DNA of 64,000 nucleotides from Mycolicibacterium chitae (lineage in GTDB: Bacteria; Actinomycetota; Actinomycetes; Mycobacteriales; Mycobacteriaceae): the NCBI RefSeq assembly GCF_900637205.1, contig NZ_LR134355.1, positions 1,364,001-1,428,000 on the forward strand, written 5' to 3'. A model generated the notes under the pieces. The model was given only the letters and a program-made list of their open reading frames with translations. It did no database searches and was not told the origin of the DNA. A program made the position numbers and the translations under genes. This document shows, one piece after another, positions 8,228 to 18,746 of the stretch (positions are counted from its first letter, which is position 1; the number at the start of each line of letters is the position of its first letter).

Positions 8228-9736
8228 TCAGTGATCGACGGGCTGGTACATCGCGGTCGGGGTGCTGCGTCCGCGTAGCACCTCGTCGCCGACGTGCTCC
8301 CAGCGCCGGCGCTCGACCGCATCGCCGGAGTCGAGCACGGTGGCCGAGCACAGCACCCGCGCCGGGCTGATCTTGGCGCGGTCGGCCAGCCGGGCGGCCT
8401 CGTTCACGGGATCGCCGATGACGGTGTACTCGAATCGGAATTCCGCGCCGACGAACCCCGCGAAGACCCGGCCCGCCGACACCCCGATGCCGAAATCGAG
8501 CTGCCGGCCGTGCAGCCGGGCGGCCAGGTCGCGCGCGGTGGCCGCGGCGTCGGTGGCCGGGTCCGCGGCGGGCGCGGGCGCGCCGAACACCACCAGCGCC
8601 GCGTCGCCCTGGAACTTGTTGATGAAGCCGCGGCGCTGATCGACGACGGCGACGATCGCCCGGTAGAAGTGGTCGAGGACGTCGGCCACCTCGGCGGGGT
8701 CGCGGTTGGCGGCGAACTGCGTGAACCCGGTCAGGTCGACGAACAGCACCGACACCTCGCGGACGTCGCGATACAGCGCCTCGTTCTGCTCCACGAGCAC
8801 CTGCACCACGTCGTCGCCGACGTGGCGGCCGAACAGATCCCGCAACCGGTCGCGCTCGCGCAGCCCGGCCACCATCCGGTTGAACCCGCTCTGCAGCAGG
8901 CCGATCTCGGAGCGCTCGTAGACATCGACGCGGCGGCGGATGTCGCCGCGCTCGACGTCGGCCATCGCCTCGACGACCTCGCGCACCGGATCCGAGATCG
9001 ACCGGGAGACCAGCACCATGCCGCGCAGCCCCCACACCACGGCCACCGCACACAACACCAGCACCGGGATCTCGACCGACGAGGTTCGGTCGATGATCCA
9101 GCCGTGCGAGCGGATCAGGATCAGCAGCGCCACCCCGACGCTGGGCAGCGCGCAGCACAACACCCACATCATCAGCAGCCGGGCGATGACGCCCGGCGCG
9201 TTGTCCGCAGTGTCCAGCCGCACCCCGTAGGGATCCGCGGCCGCGCTGAGCGGGTGCAAGGTCCGCACGGTGAGCAGCAGCGCGGTGCACACCGCGGCGG
9301 TCGCGCCGAAGAAGACCGCGGGGCCCACCAGCACCGTCACGGTGAATGCGTCGTGGGGGTTGGCCAGCACCACGGCCACCCCGCTGGCCGCCCAGGTCCC
9401 CGCCAACAGCATCGAGCCGCGGTGCGCGATGCGCAGCGCGGTCTGCCGCTGCTCCGGCGTCGGGGTGGCCCCGGCGACGTACCAGCGCAGGCTCGGCAGC
9501 ACGTTGAGCAGGCTGCCGACGGTGACCACGATCAGGGCCACCACGGCCAGCGCGATGATCAGCCCGTTGTTGGCCTCGGTGAAGGGCGCCTGGTTCTCGT
9601 TGAGCGTCTCGCGGCGCAGGGCGGTCATCACCAGCACCACCTCGGTGACCGCGAGCAGGTGCGCCACCGTGACACCGGCGGCGTAGCGCAACGCGAGTTC
9701 GGTGGCGCTCGCCGGCGGCTCAGTCTTCGTCGTCAC
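8228..9736 (-). CDS. Membrane-anchored class III adenylate cyclase with HAMP domain
   Basis: 502 residues: six hydrophobic helices (to about residue 255), a HAMP linker (SRSISDPVREVVEAMADVERGD), then a class III cyclase catalytic domain. Seen in the catalytic domain are the metal-binding FVDLTGFTQFA, the NKFQGDAALVVFGAP segment with the purine-contacting Lys, and the EYTVIGDPVNEAARL segment with Asp, Asn and Arg used in catalysis. All key positions are present, so it should make cAMP from ATP as a homodimer at the membrane. The architecture matches the Mycobacterium tuberculosis Rv1318c-Rv1320c/Rv3645 group. Its stop lies 8 bp from that of the convergent fusion gene. Confidence 0.9.
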   Translation of the reverse strand: MTTKTEPPASATELALRYAAGVTVAHLLAVTEVVLVMTALRRETLNENQAPFTEANNGLIIALAVVALIVVTVGSLLNVLPSLRWYVAGATPTPEQRQTALRIAHRGSMLLAGTWAASGVAVVLANPHDAFTVTVLVGPAVFFGATAAVCTALLLTVRTLHPLSAAADPYGVRLDTADNAPGVIARLLMMWVLCCALPSVGVALLILIRSHGWIIDRTSSVEIPVLVLCAVAVVWGLRGMVLVSRSISDPVREVVEAMADVERGDIRRRVDVYERSEIGLLQSGFNRMVAGLRERDRLRDLFGRHVGDDVVQVLVEQNEALYRDVREVSVLFVDLTGFTQFAANRDPAEVADVLDHFYRAIVAVVDQRRGFINKFQGDAALVVFGAPAPAADPATDAAATARDLAARLHGRQLDFGIGVSAGRVFAGFVGAEFRFEYTVIGDPVNEAARLADRAKISPARVLCSATVLDSGDAVERRRWEHVGDEVLRGRSTPTAMYQPVDH

Positions 9737-9868
9737 GCTCCCACCCGGTCATTCGTCGAAGAGAATATCCTCCGCGCCGGCGACGACGGGGATCACGCGA
9801 TAACCGGTGTTACCTTACGTCGCCGACGGGGTGGCGACGAGCGCTCTCCAAAAAAGAGAGTCAGATTT

Positions 9869-10735
9869 TCACTGCTTGGGCTCGGCGGCGTCCAGGAACA
9901 GATCGGGGATGGGGGTGTCGCCGCCGCCGTAGCGGGACAGGTCGCTGACGCCGGCATCGGTGAGCACCTCGGCGTCGATGAAGCAGCCGGCGGTGACGTC
10001 GGCGGCCGGCCGGGACAGGATCGCGACGGCGGCGTCGCCCATGATCTCCGGGCTGCGCGAGGAGGCCGCGAGTTCGGTGCCGGCGGCCAGCGAGGTGACC
10101 GCCGCGGTGGCGATGTAGGTCTCGGGCCACAGGCAGCTGAAGCCGATGCCGGCGCTGTCCTCGGTGGCGCGGAACTCCTCGGCCCAGCCCAGCGACAGCA
10201 GCGTCATGCCGTACTTGGACAGCGTGTAGGAGGGATGTACGCCCAGCCAGTACGGGCTCATGTTCAGCGGCGGGGCGATGGTGAGCACGTGCGGATTGGC
10301 CGACTTGCGCAGATGCGGGACGCACGCCTTGGTCAGCAGGAACGTGCCGCGGACGTTGATGTCCATCATCAGGTCGAACTTCTTGGCCGACAGCGTCTCG
10401 GTGGGGTCGGTGGAGATCGCGCTGGCGTTGTTCACGCAGATGTCGACGCCGCCGAAGTGCTCGACCGCGGTGTCGACCACGCGCTGCACGTCCTCTTCCT
10501 TGCGCACGTCGCCGATGACGGGGACGGCCTTGCCGCCGGCGGCCTCGATCTCCTCGGCCGCGGTGTAGATGGTGCCGGCCAGCTTCGGGTGCGGTTCGGC
10601 GGTCTTGGCCAACAGCACCACGTTGGCGCCCTGGCGGGCCGCGGCGACCGCGATTGCCAGGCCGATCCCGCGGCTGGCGCCGGATACGACGAGGGTCCGG
10701 TCGCGCAGCGCGGCGGTGTTGGAACTGTCGGTCAT
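9869..10735 (-). CDS. HSDL2-like short-chain dehydrogenase
   Basis: 288 residues. The Rossmann motif SGASRGIGLAIA is near the N-terminus, NNAS follows, and YTLSKYGMT carries the Tyr and Lys of the active site. The APPLNMSPYW stretch before the Tyr resembles the SPPLNL stretch of HSDL2-type SDRs, but the residue at the Ser position is Ala, so the catalytic triad may be incomplete. The ATG at 10735 is chosen because GGGAGA precedes it and homologues begin near here. It is divergent from the acyl-CoA mutase with a 101-bp gap. It probably oxidises a hydroxyl or 3-hydroxyacyl group in the same pathway. The 132-bp gap to the cyclase start holds only weak AT-rich repeats. Confidence 0.8.
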   Translation of the reverse strand: MTDSSNTAALRDRTLVVSGASRGIGLAIAVAAARQGANVVLLAKTAEPHPKLAGTIYTAAEEIEAAGGKAVPVIGDVRKEEDVQRVVDTAVEHFGGVDICVNNASAISTDPTETLSAKKFDLMMDINVRGTFLLTKACVPHLRKSANPHVLTIAPPLNMSPYWLGVHPSYTLSKYGMTLLSLGWAEEFRATEDSAGIGFSCLWPETYIATAAVTSLAAGTELAASSRSPEIMGDAAVAILSRPAADVTAGCFIDAEVLTDAGVSDLSRYGGGDTPIPDLFLDAAEPKQ

Positions 10736-10763
10736 GTCTCTCCCTTGGTCATTTGCACCGTAC

Positions 10764-10778
10764 GATATTGGCATTCTC
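10764..10778. promoter_or_regulatory. Degenerate GAGAATnnnATTCTC site
   Basis: GATATTGGCATTCTC has a perfect right half and a 4/6 left half. It lies in the divergent promoter between the SDR and the mutase, overlapping TACGAT (10761-10766), a possible -10. It belongs to the same motif family as the sites at 15240, 22225 and 46483. Confidence 0.45.
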
Positions 10779-10836
10779 TTTTTTTGGAAGTACGTTATCC
10801 AAGCCTGATCCATAATCTATCCACGACTGGAGCGCG

Positions 10837-12414
<1,578 letters not shown>

Positions 12415-12849
12415 ATGACTGACGTTGCAGACAATCCGGCGCGGATCCTCGTCGCCAAGCCCGGCCTCGACGGCCACGACCGCGGCGCCAAGATCGTCGC
12501 GCGCACGCTGCGGGACGCGGGTTTCGAGGTGATCTACACGGGGATCCGCCAGCGCATCGAGGACATCGTGTCCATCGCCGTGCAGGAAGACGTTGCGGTG
12601 GTGGGTCTTTCGATCCTCTCCGGTGCGCACGTGGCGCTGACCGCGCGGGTGGCCGAGGCGCTGCGCGAGGCCGACGCCGGTGACATCGCCGTCGTCGTCG
12701 GCGGCACCATCCCGCAGGGCGACGTGCAGAAGGTGCTCGACGCCGGGGCCGCGGCGGTCTTCCCGACCGGCACCGCGCTCGATGTTCTCGTCCGTGATGT
12801 CCGCGCGCTGACCGGTTCGCCGGTCGCGACCGAGGGGAGTGCAAGCTGA
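12415..12849 (+). CDS. Acyl-CoA mutase small subunit (B12-binding)
   Basis: A 144-residue stand-alone cobalamin-binding domain. LDGHDRG (18-24) is the DxHxxG motif whose His21 replaces dimethylbenzimidazole as the lower cobalt ligand. GLSILSGAH and VVVGGTIP are the other two cofactor-binding loops. It starts directly after the large-subunit stop, so the two are made together. Its own stop overlaps the LLM gene start by one base (TGATG). It binds adenosylcobalamin and docks on the large subunit to give the active mutase. Confidence 0.92.
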   Translation: MTDVADNPARILVAKPGLDGHDRGAKIVARTLRDAGFEVIYTGIRQRIEDIVSIAVQEDVAVVGLSILSGAHVALTARVAEALREADAGDIAVVVGGTIPQGDVQKVLDAGAAAVFPTGTALDVLVRDVRALTGSPVATEGSAS

Positions 12850-13805
12850 TGCGACTTGGTGTGATGATCGGGGCCGAGCGCGGCGACATGTCCCGCAAGG
12901 TCAAGAAGTTGATCGCCGACATCGAGTGGGCCGACTCGGCGGGGCTGGCCACCGCGTGGATGCCGCAGGTGCCCGACGACTTCGACCTGCTGAGCATGGT
13001 CGCGCTGATGGCCTCGCACAGCACTCGCATCGAACTCGGCACCGCGGTGGTGCCGCTGCAGGCCCAGCACCCGATTGCCCTTGCCCGCCAAGCGCTCTCG
13101 GTGCACGCGATCTCCGGTGGCCGGCTCGCGCTGGGGGTGGGGCCGTCGCACCACTGGATCATCCGCGACATGCTCGGCCTGCCGTATGACAAGCCGGCCG
13201 CCTACACCCGCGACTACCTGCAGGTGCTCAACGCGGCGCTGAGCGGGCCCGGCCCGGTGGACGTCGAGAACGACAACTTCACCGTGCATAACCCGACCGC
13301 GCTGGCCGCGGAGACCCCGATGCCGGTGCTGGTCGCCGCGCTGGGGCCGGTGATGCTGCAGATCGCCGGCGAGCACGCCGACGGCACCTCGCTGTGGATG
13401 GCCGACGAGAAGGCCATCGGGGAGCACATCGCCCCGAAGATCAACAAGGCCGCCGCCGAGGCCGGTAAGCCCGCGCCGCGGATCGTCGCCGGCATCCCGG
13501 TCACGCTGTGCGCCAACTCCGAGATCGAGGAGGCCAAGGCGCGTGCCGACCGGATCCTGGCCGAGGCCGAGACGTCGCCGAACTATCAGCGCCTGCTCGA
13601 CCGCGGGGACGCGCGCACCGTGGGGGATCTGTGCGCGGCCGGTGACGAGGAGTCGATCCTCAAGCGGTTCAAGGCGTTCGCCGATGCCGGCGTGACCGAC
13701 CTGTCGGTGCGGTTGCTGCCGATCGGGGACAACCGCGACGAGCTGGTCGCCTCGAAGTACCGCACCCGCGAGGTGATCGCCGAGCTCGCCAAGCAGGTGT
13801 CGTGA
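12849..13805 (+). CDS. LLM-class flavin/F420-dependent oxidoreductase
   Basis: A 318-residue luciferase-like TIM barrel. RIELGTAVVPLQAQHPIALARQ and LALGVGPSHHW are the characteristic strands of the mycobacterial F420/FMN-dependent LLM group. Co-transcription with the mutase (1-bp overlap upstream, 4-bp overlap with the CoA-transferase gene downstream) implies work on the same substrate. The cofactor cannot be settled by eye: length and motifs fit F420-dependent members best, but FMN-dependent monooxygenases look similar. Confidence 0.8.
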   Translation: MRLGVMIGAERGDMSRKVKKLIADIEWADSAGLATAWMPQVPDDFDLLSMVALMASHSTRIELGTAVVPLQAQHPIALARQALSVHAISGGRLALGVGPSHHWIIRDMLGLPYDKPAAYTRDYLQVLNAALSGPGPVDVENDNFTVHNPTALAAETPMPVLVAALGPVMLQIAGEHADGTSLWMADEKAIGEHIAPKINKAAAEAGKPAPRIVAGIPVTLCANSEIEEAKARADRILAEAETSPNYQRLLDRGDARTVGDLCAAGDEESILKRFKAFADAGVTDLSVRLLPIGDNRDELVASKYRTREVIAELAKQVS

Positions 13806-14869
13806 GTTCGGGCCCGCTGGCCGGGATCCGGGTGCTCGAGGTCGGCACCATGCTGGCCGGGCCGTACGCGACGATGATGCTCGCGGACCTCGGCGCCGAG
13901 GTCATCAAGATCGAGCCGCCGACCGGAGACATCTCCCGGCAGGTCAGCGACAGCTACTTCGCGAGCCTCAACCGCGGCAAGCGCAGCGTCTGCCTGGAAC
14001 TGGGCACCGAAGAAGGGCAGCGCCGGCTCGGCGAGCTGGTGGCCGAATCCCATGCGCTGCTGGTGAATCTGAAGCCGTCGGCGATCCTCAAGCTCGGGCT
14101 GACCTACGAGGCCCTGCGGCGGCACAACGACAAGATCGTCTGCGTCGCGCTCACCGGTTTCGGGCTCTACGGCGGCGACGACCCGGCGTTCGACTACGTG
14201 GTGCAGGCCGCCACCGGGATCGCGGCGCTGACCGGCGATCCCGACGGGCCGCCCACGCTGCCCGGGTACTCGTCGGCGGACAACTCGACCGGATTGACCG
14301 CGGCCCTGGGCCTTTTGGCGCAGATCGTGTCCGGCCGCGGCGGGCAGATCGACGTGTCGCTGCGCGACGTGATGCTCTCGCAGCTGAACTATCACGCCTC
14401 GGCGTACCTGAACGACGGGGTGCGCCCGCAGCGGCGGCCGAACGGCGCGCACTCGTTCTATGTTCCGGCGCAACTGTTCCCGACCGCCGAGGGGCATCTG
14501 GCGCTGTTCATCACCCACGACGGGTTCTGGCGTTCGTTCGCCACCGAGGCGGGTCTGACGGCCGGCGCGCAACTGCCGTTCGCGACCATGGCCGAGCGCG
14601 CCGAGCGGCGCGACGAGGTGCTGGCATTGGTGTCCGACGCCCTGGCCACCGACACCGCGCAGGGCTGGGAGGCGCGGCTCAAGCCGCTGGGCATCCCCGC
14701 CGCGGCCGTGCGATCGCTACCCGAGGCGCTGGAGGCGTTGCCGGAGATGGTGGTGGCCGCGGGGCAGTACCGGCTGGTGGGCAGCTCGGTGCGGATCGAC
14801 GGGTATGAGCCCGACTACCGGCCCCCGCCGACGCTGGACGAGTACGCCGAAACTGCTCAGCAGTCGTAG
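13802..14869 (+). CDS. CaiB/BaiF-type (family III) CoA transferase
   Basis: 355 residues. The N-terminal GIRVLEVGTMLAGPYATMML and LGAEVIKIEPP and the central GYSSADNSTGLTAALGLLAQ are typical of family III; the Asp in SSADNS is at the catalytic position that forms the aspartyl-CoA thioester. It moves CoA between carboxylic acids, or acts as a racemase in some members. GTG 13802 overlaps the LLM stop, and the gene ends with a 13-bp tail-to-tail overlap with the ferredoxin gene. As last gene of the mutase operon it may load or unload CoA on the mutase substrate or product. Confidence 0.88.
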   Translation: MSSGPLAGIRVLEVGTMLAGPYATMMLADLGAEVIKIEPPTGDISRQVSDSYFASLNRGKRSVCLELGTEEGQRRLGELVAESHALLVNLKPSAILKLGLTYEALRRHNDKIVCVALTGFGLYGGDDPAFDYVVQAATGIAALTGDPDGPPTLPGYSSADNSTGLTAALGLLAQIVSGRGGQIDVSLRDVMLSQLNYHASAYLNDGVRPQRRPNGAHSFYVPAQLFPTAEGHLALFITHDGFWRSFATEAGLTAGAQLPFATMAERAERRDEVLALVSDALATDTAQGWEARLKPLGIPAAAVRSLPEALEALPEMVVAAGQYRLVGSSVRIDGYEPDYRPPPTLDEYAETAQQS

Positions 14870-15189
14870 TCGACGACGACGGGTCCGTCGGGGGTGCCCT
14901 GGCAGGTCAGCACGTAGCCCTCTTCGACCTCGTCGTCGTCCAGCGCGTCGTTGACCCGCATGGTGGCGGTGCCGGAGGTCAGCTTGGCCATGCACGTGCC
15001 GCAGTTGCCCGCCTCGCACGAGAACGGCGGGGTCATGCCGGCCCGGCGGGCGGCTTCGAGGATGGTCTCCCCGTCGCGCAACGGCACCTGCGCGGTCTTG
15101 CCGTCGAGCTGGATCGTCACGCCGCCTTGGTCGTCGCTCGCCGACGTCGGAGTGGTCTCGGTGTCGCTGGACATCTGAACTGTCATCAC
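14857..15189 (-). CDS. [2Fe-2S] plant-type ferredoxin
   Basis: 110 residues with SCEAGNCGTCMAKL and a later LTCQ, giving C-x4-C-x2-C...C cluster ligands of the plant/putidaredoxin-like beta-grasp fold. An N-terminal extension of about 20 polar residues precedes the domain. It carries single electrons to an oxygenase, plausibly the Rieske enzyme at 45 kb or a P450, but no reductase gene adjoins it. It is divergent from the acyl-CoA ligase. The perfect GAGAATAGTATTCTC palindrome lies between them, so both should respond to the same regulator. Confidence 0.9.
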   Translation of the reverse strand: MMTVQMSSDTETTPTSASDDQGGVTIQLDGKTAQVPLRDGETILEAARRAGMTPPFSCEAGNCGTCMAKLTSGTATMRVNDALDDDEVEEGYVLTCQGTPDGPVVVDYDC

Positions 15190-15239
15190 CCCATCCTCGG
15201 GCCTCGGTTTGCAAACTGGTATGTGTATTCTACCCTAAC

Positions 15240-15254
15240 GAGAATAGTATTCTC
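15240..15254. promoter_or_regulatory. Perfect GAGAATnnnATTCTC operator
   Basis: GAGAATAGTATTCTC is a perfect 7+1+7 dyad in the ferredoxin/ligase gap. It contains TAGTAT, and on the other strand TACTAT; both fit a TANNNT -10, so a bound repressor would cover both promoters. Confidence 0.7.
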
Positions 15255-15362
15255 ATACCGCGATAGCATCTTCTCAAGTCTGCCAGGTCAGACGCCTGCA
15301 GCCCGCCGTGGCCCACAGGTCGTAAAGGAGACGCTGACACTTCGAGCTGTCGAGGAGGACCG

Positions 15363-16784
15363 ATGCCCGATCCGGTCGTTCTCGCATTCGAAGAGCGTAC
15401 CTATCGGCGTTCGGAGCTCGCGGCCCTGACCGACGGGCTGGCCACCGAGTTGGCGGCCCGCGGCGTGCGGGCCGGCCGGCGCGTGGCGCTGATGTCCTCG
15501 AACCGGCCGGAGTTCGTCGCGGCGCTCTTCGCGGTGTGGCAACTCGGCGCCTCGGTGGTGTTGCTGAGCCCAGCCTGGAAGCGGGCCGAGGTGGCCGCGG
15601 CACTCGCCCTGACCGAACCGCAGCACGCCGTCGGCGATCAGCCCGTGCTGGCCGAACTGATGCCGATGCGCCATCTCGACGAGCCGATCACCCCCGGTGC
15701 GCCCGCATCGGCCGTCACCCCTGCCGGCGACACTCCCGCCGACGACACCGAGGCGGTGCTGGTCTTCAGCTCCGGCACCACGGGGCTGCCCAAGGCCGTG
15801 CGGCACACCCACGGTTCGTTCCGGGCCGCCGTCGGGCACTGGCGCACGGTGCTCGAACTCGGCGAGGGGGACCGGCTGCAGATCGTCACGCCGCCGACGC
15901 ACATCCTCGGGCTGCTCAACATCGTCACCGTGCTCGACGCCGGCGGCTGGTTGCGCCTGCACCGACGCTTCGACATCGACGCGATGCTGCGGCACATCGA
16001 ATCCGACGGCATCACCGTCGAGATGGCCGTGGCCCCGATCGCGTTGGCCATCGCGTCGCACCCCGACCTGGAATCGTTCGACCTGTCCTCGCTGCGCTAC
16101 CTCATGTGGTGCGCCACCCCGGTGACCGTCAGCGTGGCCGAAGAGGTGACCCGTCGCACCGGCGTCGGCTGGACCACCGCCTACGGCGCCAGCGAGCTGC
16201 CGGTGCTGGCCTGCAACGATCTGCGCGACGGGCCCCTGGACACCGTCGGACGCGCCGCACCCGGCGTGCGGCTGCGGGTGGTGTCCCTCGAGGACGGCAC
16301 CGTGCTGCCGGCCGGCGAAACCGGGGAGATCCAGGCGCAATCGGAGTCCCTGATGACCGGTTACCTGCCGGCCGAGGCGACCCCGGCCGCCCTGGACGAC
16401 GGCTGGTACCGCACCGGCGATGTCGGCCACCTCGATGACCGCGGCTATCTGCGGATCACCGACCGCGCCAAGGAGATGATCAAGGTGCGGGGCTTTCAGG
16501 TCGCCCCGGCCGAGATCGAGGCGGTGCTGCACGGGCATCCGGCGGTCAGCGACTGCGCCGTGTTCGGCGTGCCGCACCCGGCCGACGGCGAGTCCGTGGT
16601 GGCCGCCGTCGCCACCAACCAGAATGTGCCCGCCGAGGAGTTGATCTCGTTGGTCGGGGACACGCTGGCGTCCTACAAACGTCCCACCGAAATTGTTTTC
16701 GTGCCAGAGATTCCGCGCCTGCCCTCGGGCAAGGTGCTGCGTCGCGTGCTGAAGGAGCGCCATGGATGTACGTCTGACAACTGA
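15363..16784 (+). CDS. Acyl-CoA synthetase (FadD-like, AMP-forming)
   Basis: 473 residues of the ANL superfamily. The P-loop FSSGTTGLPKAV starts at residue 135, TAYGASE is motif A5, and GWYRTGDVGHLDDRGYLRITDRAKEMIKV is the hinge; the catalytic Lys is in LPSGKVLRRVL near the C-terminus. It activates a carboxylic acid as acyl-AMP and then acyl-CoA. It is short for a FadD, with a compact N-terminal domain, so it may act on a medium or cyclic acid rather than a long fatty acid. GAGGAGG precedes the ATG. It overlaps the next gene by 23 bp and heads a five-gene import into beta-oxidation with the following FadE pair and crotonase. Confidence 0.9.
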   Translation: MPDPVVLAFEERTYRRSELAALTDGLATELAARGVRAGRRVALMSSNRPEFVAALFAVWQLGASVVLLSPAWKRAEVAAALALTEPQHAVGDQPVLAELMPMRHLDEPITPGAPASAVTPAGDTPADDTEAVLVFSSGTTGLPKAVRHTHGSFRAAVGHWRTVLELGEGDRLQIVTPPTHILGLLNIVTVLDAGGWLRLHRRFDIDAMLRHIESDGITVEMAVAPIALAIASHPDLESFDLSSLRYLMWCATPVTVSVAEEVTRRTGVGWTTAYGASELPVLACNDLRDGPLDTVGRAAPGVRLRVVSLEDGTVLPAGETGEIQAQSESLMTGYLPAEATPAALDDGWYRTGDVGHLDDRGYLRITDRAKEMIKVRGFQVAPAEIEAVLHGHPAVSDCAVFGVPHPADGESVVAAVATNQNVPAEELISLVGDTLASYKRPTEIVFVPEIPRLPSGKVLRRVLKERHGCTSDN

Positions 16785-17667
16785 GCAACAGCAGCTGCGT
16801 GATGCCGCTGCCAAGCTTGCCGATGACCTCGGACCGGGTTCGGTCGCCGAGCTCGACGACGACGGTCGAATCACCCGGCTGGACAAGCAGATTGCCGTCA
16901 CCGGCTGGCGTTCGCTGCGGTCCGACGAGGCCTCCGGGGTGGAGGTCGCGATCGTCGCCGAGGAGTTCGGCCGCGGTCTGGTGGACGCGCCGTTCCTAGG
17001 ACCGGTGCTGGCCGACGACCTGGCCCGCCGCCTCGACGGCGTGGACGCCGCCACGGCCACGGTGGCCATCGACGGCCGCGCGGTCGACGCGCGCGGGAGC
17101 ACCCGGGCCCTGGCACTCGACGGCGCCACCGTGCTGGGCGCCGACCTCGCCGGGACCGTCGCGAACGCGGATCTGACCCGCGCCCGCGCCGAGGTGGGCG
17201 CGGCCGAGTCCGTGGGTTCGATCACCGACGAGGAGGCGCAGCGCTGGTACGCGCTGGCGCTGGTCGTCACCGCCGCCGACCTGGTCGGGGTGTCCCGCGG
17301 CGCGTTGAACCTGGCCGTCGAGTACGCGAAAATCCGTGAGCAGTACGGCAATACGATCGGCTCGTATCAGGCCGTCGCGCACCTGCTGGCCGAGAGCCTG
17401 ACGCTCACCGAGGGTGCGGTGAGCGTGCTGCGGCATGCCGCCTGGGCCGTCGACGAACTGCCCGCCGCGGAAGCGGTGCGCGCGGCCAAGGTGGCCAAGC
17501 TGTACTGCGCGCGCAGCGCCCGCACCGTCTGTGAGACCTCGATTCAGGTGCACGGCGGTATCGGCAACACCTGGGAATGCCTGGCGCACGTGTACCTGCG
17601 CCGGGCGCTGACCTCTACCGAACTGTGGCCCGTCAAGTGGGAGGACATCGATCTTGGACTTTCGTGA
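16762..17667 (+). CDS. Acyl-CoA dehydrogenase, short subunit of a heteromeric pair
   Basis: 301 residues, clearly shorter than a normal FadE (about 380). The middle beta-domain is reduced, while IREQYGNTIGSYQAVAHLLAE and IQVHGGIGNTWE in the C-terminal helical domain are intact. Short and long FadE genes overlapping by 14 bp match the alpha2beta2 dehydrogenases known for steroid side chains in actinobacteria (ChsE1-ChsE2 type). In those, each subunit gives only part of the FAD site. It should introduce a 2,3-double bond into an acyl-CoA together with the next gene product. Confidence 0.88.
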   Translation: MDVRLTTEQQQLRDAAAKLADDLGPGSVAELDDDGRITRLDKQIAVTGWRSLRSDEASGVEVAIVAEEFGRGLVDAPFLGPVLADDLARRLDGVDAATATVAIDGRAVDARGSTRALALDGATVLGADLAGTVANADLTRARAEVGAAESVGSITDEEAQRWYALALVVTAADLVGVSRGALNLAVEYAKIREQYGNTIGSYQAVAHLLAESLTLTEGAVSVLRHAAWAVDELPAAEAVRAAKVAKLYCARSARTVCETSIQVHGGIGNTWECLAHVYLRRALTSTELWPVKWEDIDLGLS

Positions 17668-18745
17668 TTCCGCCGAGGAAGCGGCGTTCCGGCAGCGCCT
17701 GCGGGAGTGGCTGGCCGTGCACGCCAAGGAATTTCCGACCTCCGGTGACGAGTACTGGGCCAAGGCCGGCGAGTGGCACCGCGCCCTGTACAAGGGCGGG
17801 TTCTTCGGGCTGTCCTGGCCCAAGGAGTACGGCGGCCAGGAGTTGCCGCCGGTCTACGACGTCATCCTCGACGAAGAACTGGCGCGGGCCGGCGCCCCGG
17901 CGCGGCCCAGCCTCGGGTACCTCGTCGTCGGCCTCGGGCACCACGGCAGCAAGGAGATCCAGCAGCGCTTCCTGCCCGGGATGATCGACGGCACCGAGCG
18001 CTGGTGCCAGGGCTTCTCCGAACCCGGCGCCGGCTCCGACCTGGCGTCGCTGACCACCACCGCCGTGCTCGACGAGGACGGCAAGAACTACGTCATCAAC
18101 GGGCACAAGATCTGGACGAGCTATTCGGATGTGGCCGACTGGTGCCTGGTGCTGGCCCGGACCGACCCGGAAGCCAAACGGCACCGCGGCATCTCGGCAT
18201 TCATCTGCTCCATGCACCAGCCGGGCATCGAACAGCGTCCGCTGCAGATGATCAGCGGCGTCACCAAGGAGTTCGGTCAGGTCAGCTTCGAGGACGTCAA
18301 GGTCCCCGTCGAGAACATGGTCGGCGCCCCCGGTGAGGGGTGGCCGCTGGCGATGACGGTGGTCAGCCACGAGCGGGAACCGTCGACGCTGGGTTTCGCG
18401 GCGCGCTACGACAAGATCGTGCGGTCGCTGGCCAAGCGCACCGAGAACCCGTCGGAGGAACTCGTGTGGGCGGCCGTCGAGGTGGAGATGCTCACCCACC
18501 ACGTGCGCCGTCGGCTCTCCGAACAGCTCGACGGGTTGTCGCACGGGCCCAACGGATCCATCGACAAGCTGCTGATGACCTGGGTCGAGCAGACCGTCGG
18601 GCACGCCGCGCTGGACGTCGCCGGCACCGACGACGAGGAGATGCTGGGCGCCTACATGTACAGCCGCGCCCAGAGCGTCATGGGCGGCACGTCGCAGATC
18701 CAGAAGAACATCATCGCCTCGCGCATCCTGGGATTGGGAGTCTGA
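17654..18745 (+). CDS. Acyl-CoA dehydrogenase, long subunit of a heteromeric pair
   Basis: 363 residues starting at TTG 17654 (LDFRDSAEEAAFRQ), 14 bp inside the preceding gene. WCQGFSEPGAGSDLASLTTTA is the FAD/substrate segment, KIWTSYSDVADWCLVLART follows, and GGTSQIQKNIIASRILG ends the protein. Partner of the short subunit just upstream. Its stop is followed within 2 bp by the crotonase ATG, so dehydrogenation and hydration steps are co-expressed. Confidence 0.88.
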   Translation: MDFRDSAEEAAFRQRLREWLAVHAKEFPTSGDEYWAKAGEWHRALYKGGFFGLSWPKEYGGQELPPVYDVILDEELARAGAPARPSLGYLVVGLGHHGSKEIQQRFLPGMIDGTERWCQGFSEPGAGSDLASLTTTAVLDEDGKNYVINGHKIWTSYSDVADWCLVLARTDPEAKRHRGISAFICSMHQPGIEQRPLQMISGVTKEFGQVSFEDVKVPVENMVGAPGEGWPLAMTVVSHEREPSTLGFAARYDKIVRSLAKRTENPSEELVWAAVEVEMLTHHVRRRLSEQLDGLSHGPNGSIDKLLMTWVEQTVGHAALDVAGTDDEEMLGAYMYSRAQSVMGGTSQIQKNIIASRILGLGV

Positions 18746-18746
18746 A

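Noticed and set aside
9762..9776. GAGAATATCCTCCGC before the cyclase as a regulon site
   Set aside because: Only the left half matches; the right half is too different.
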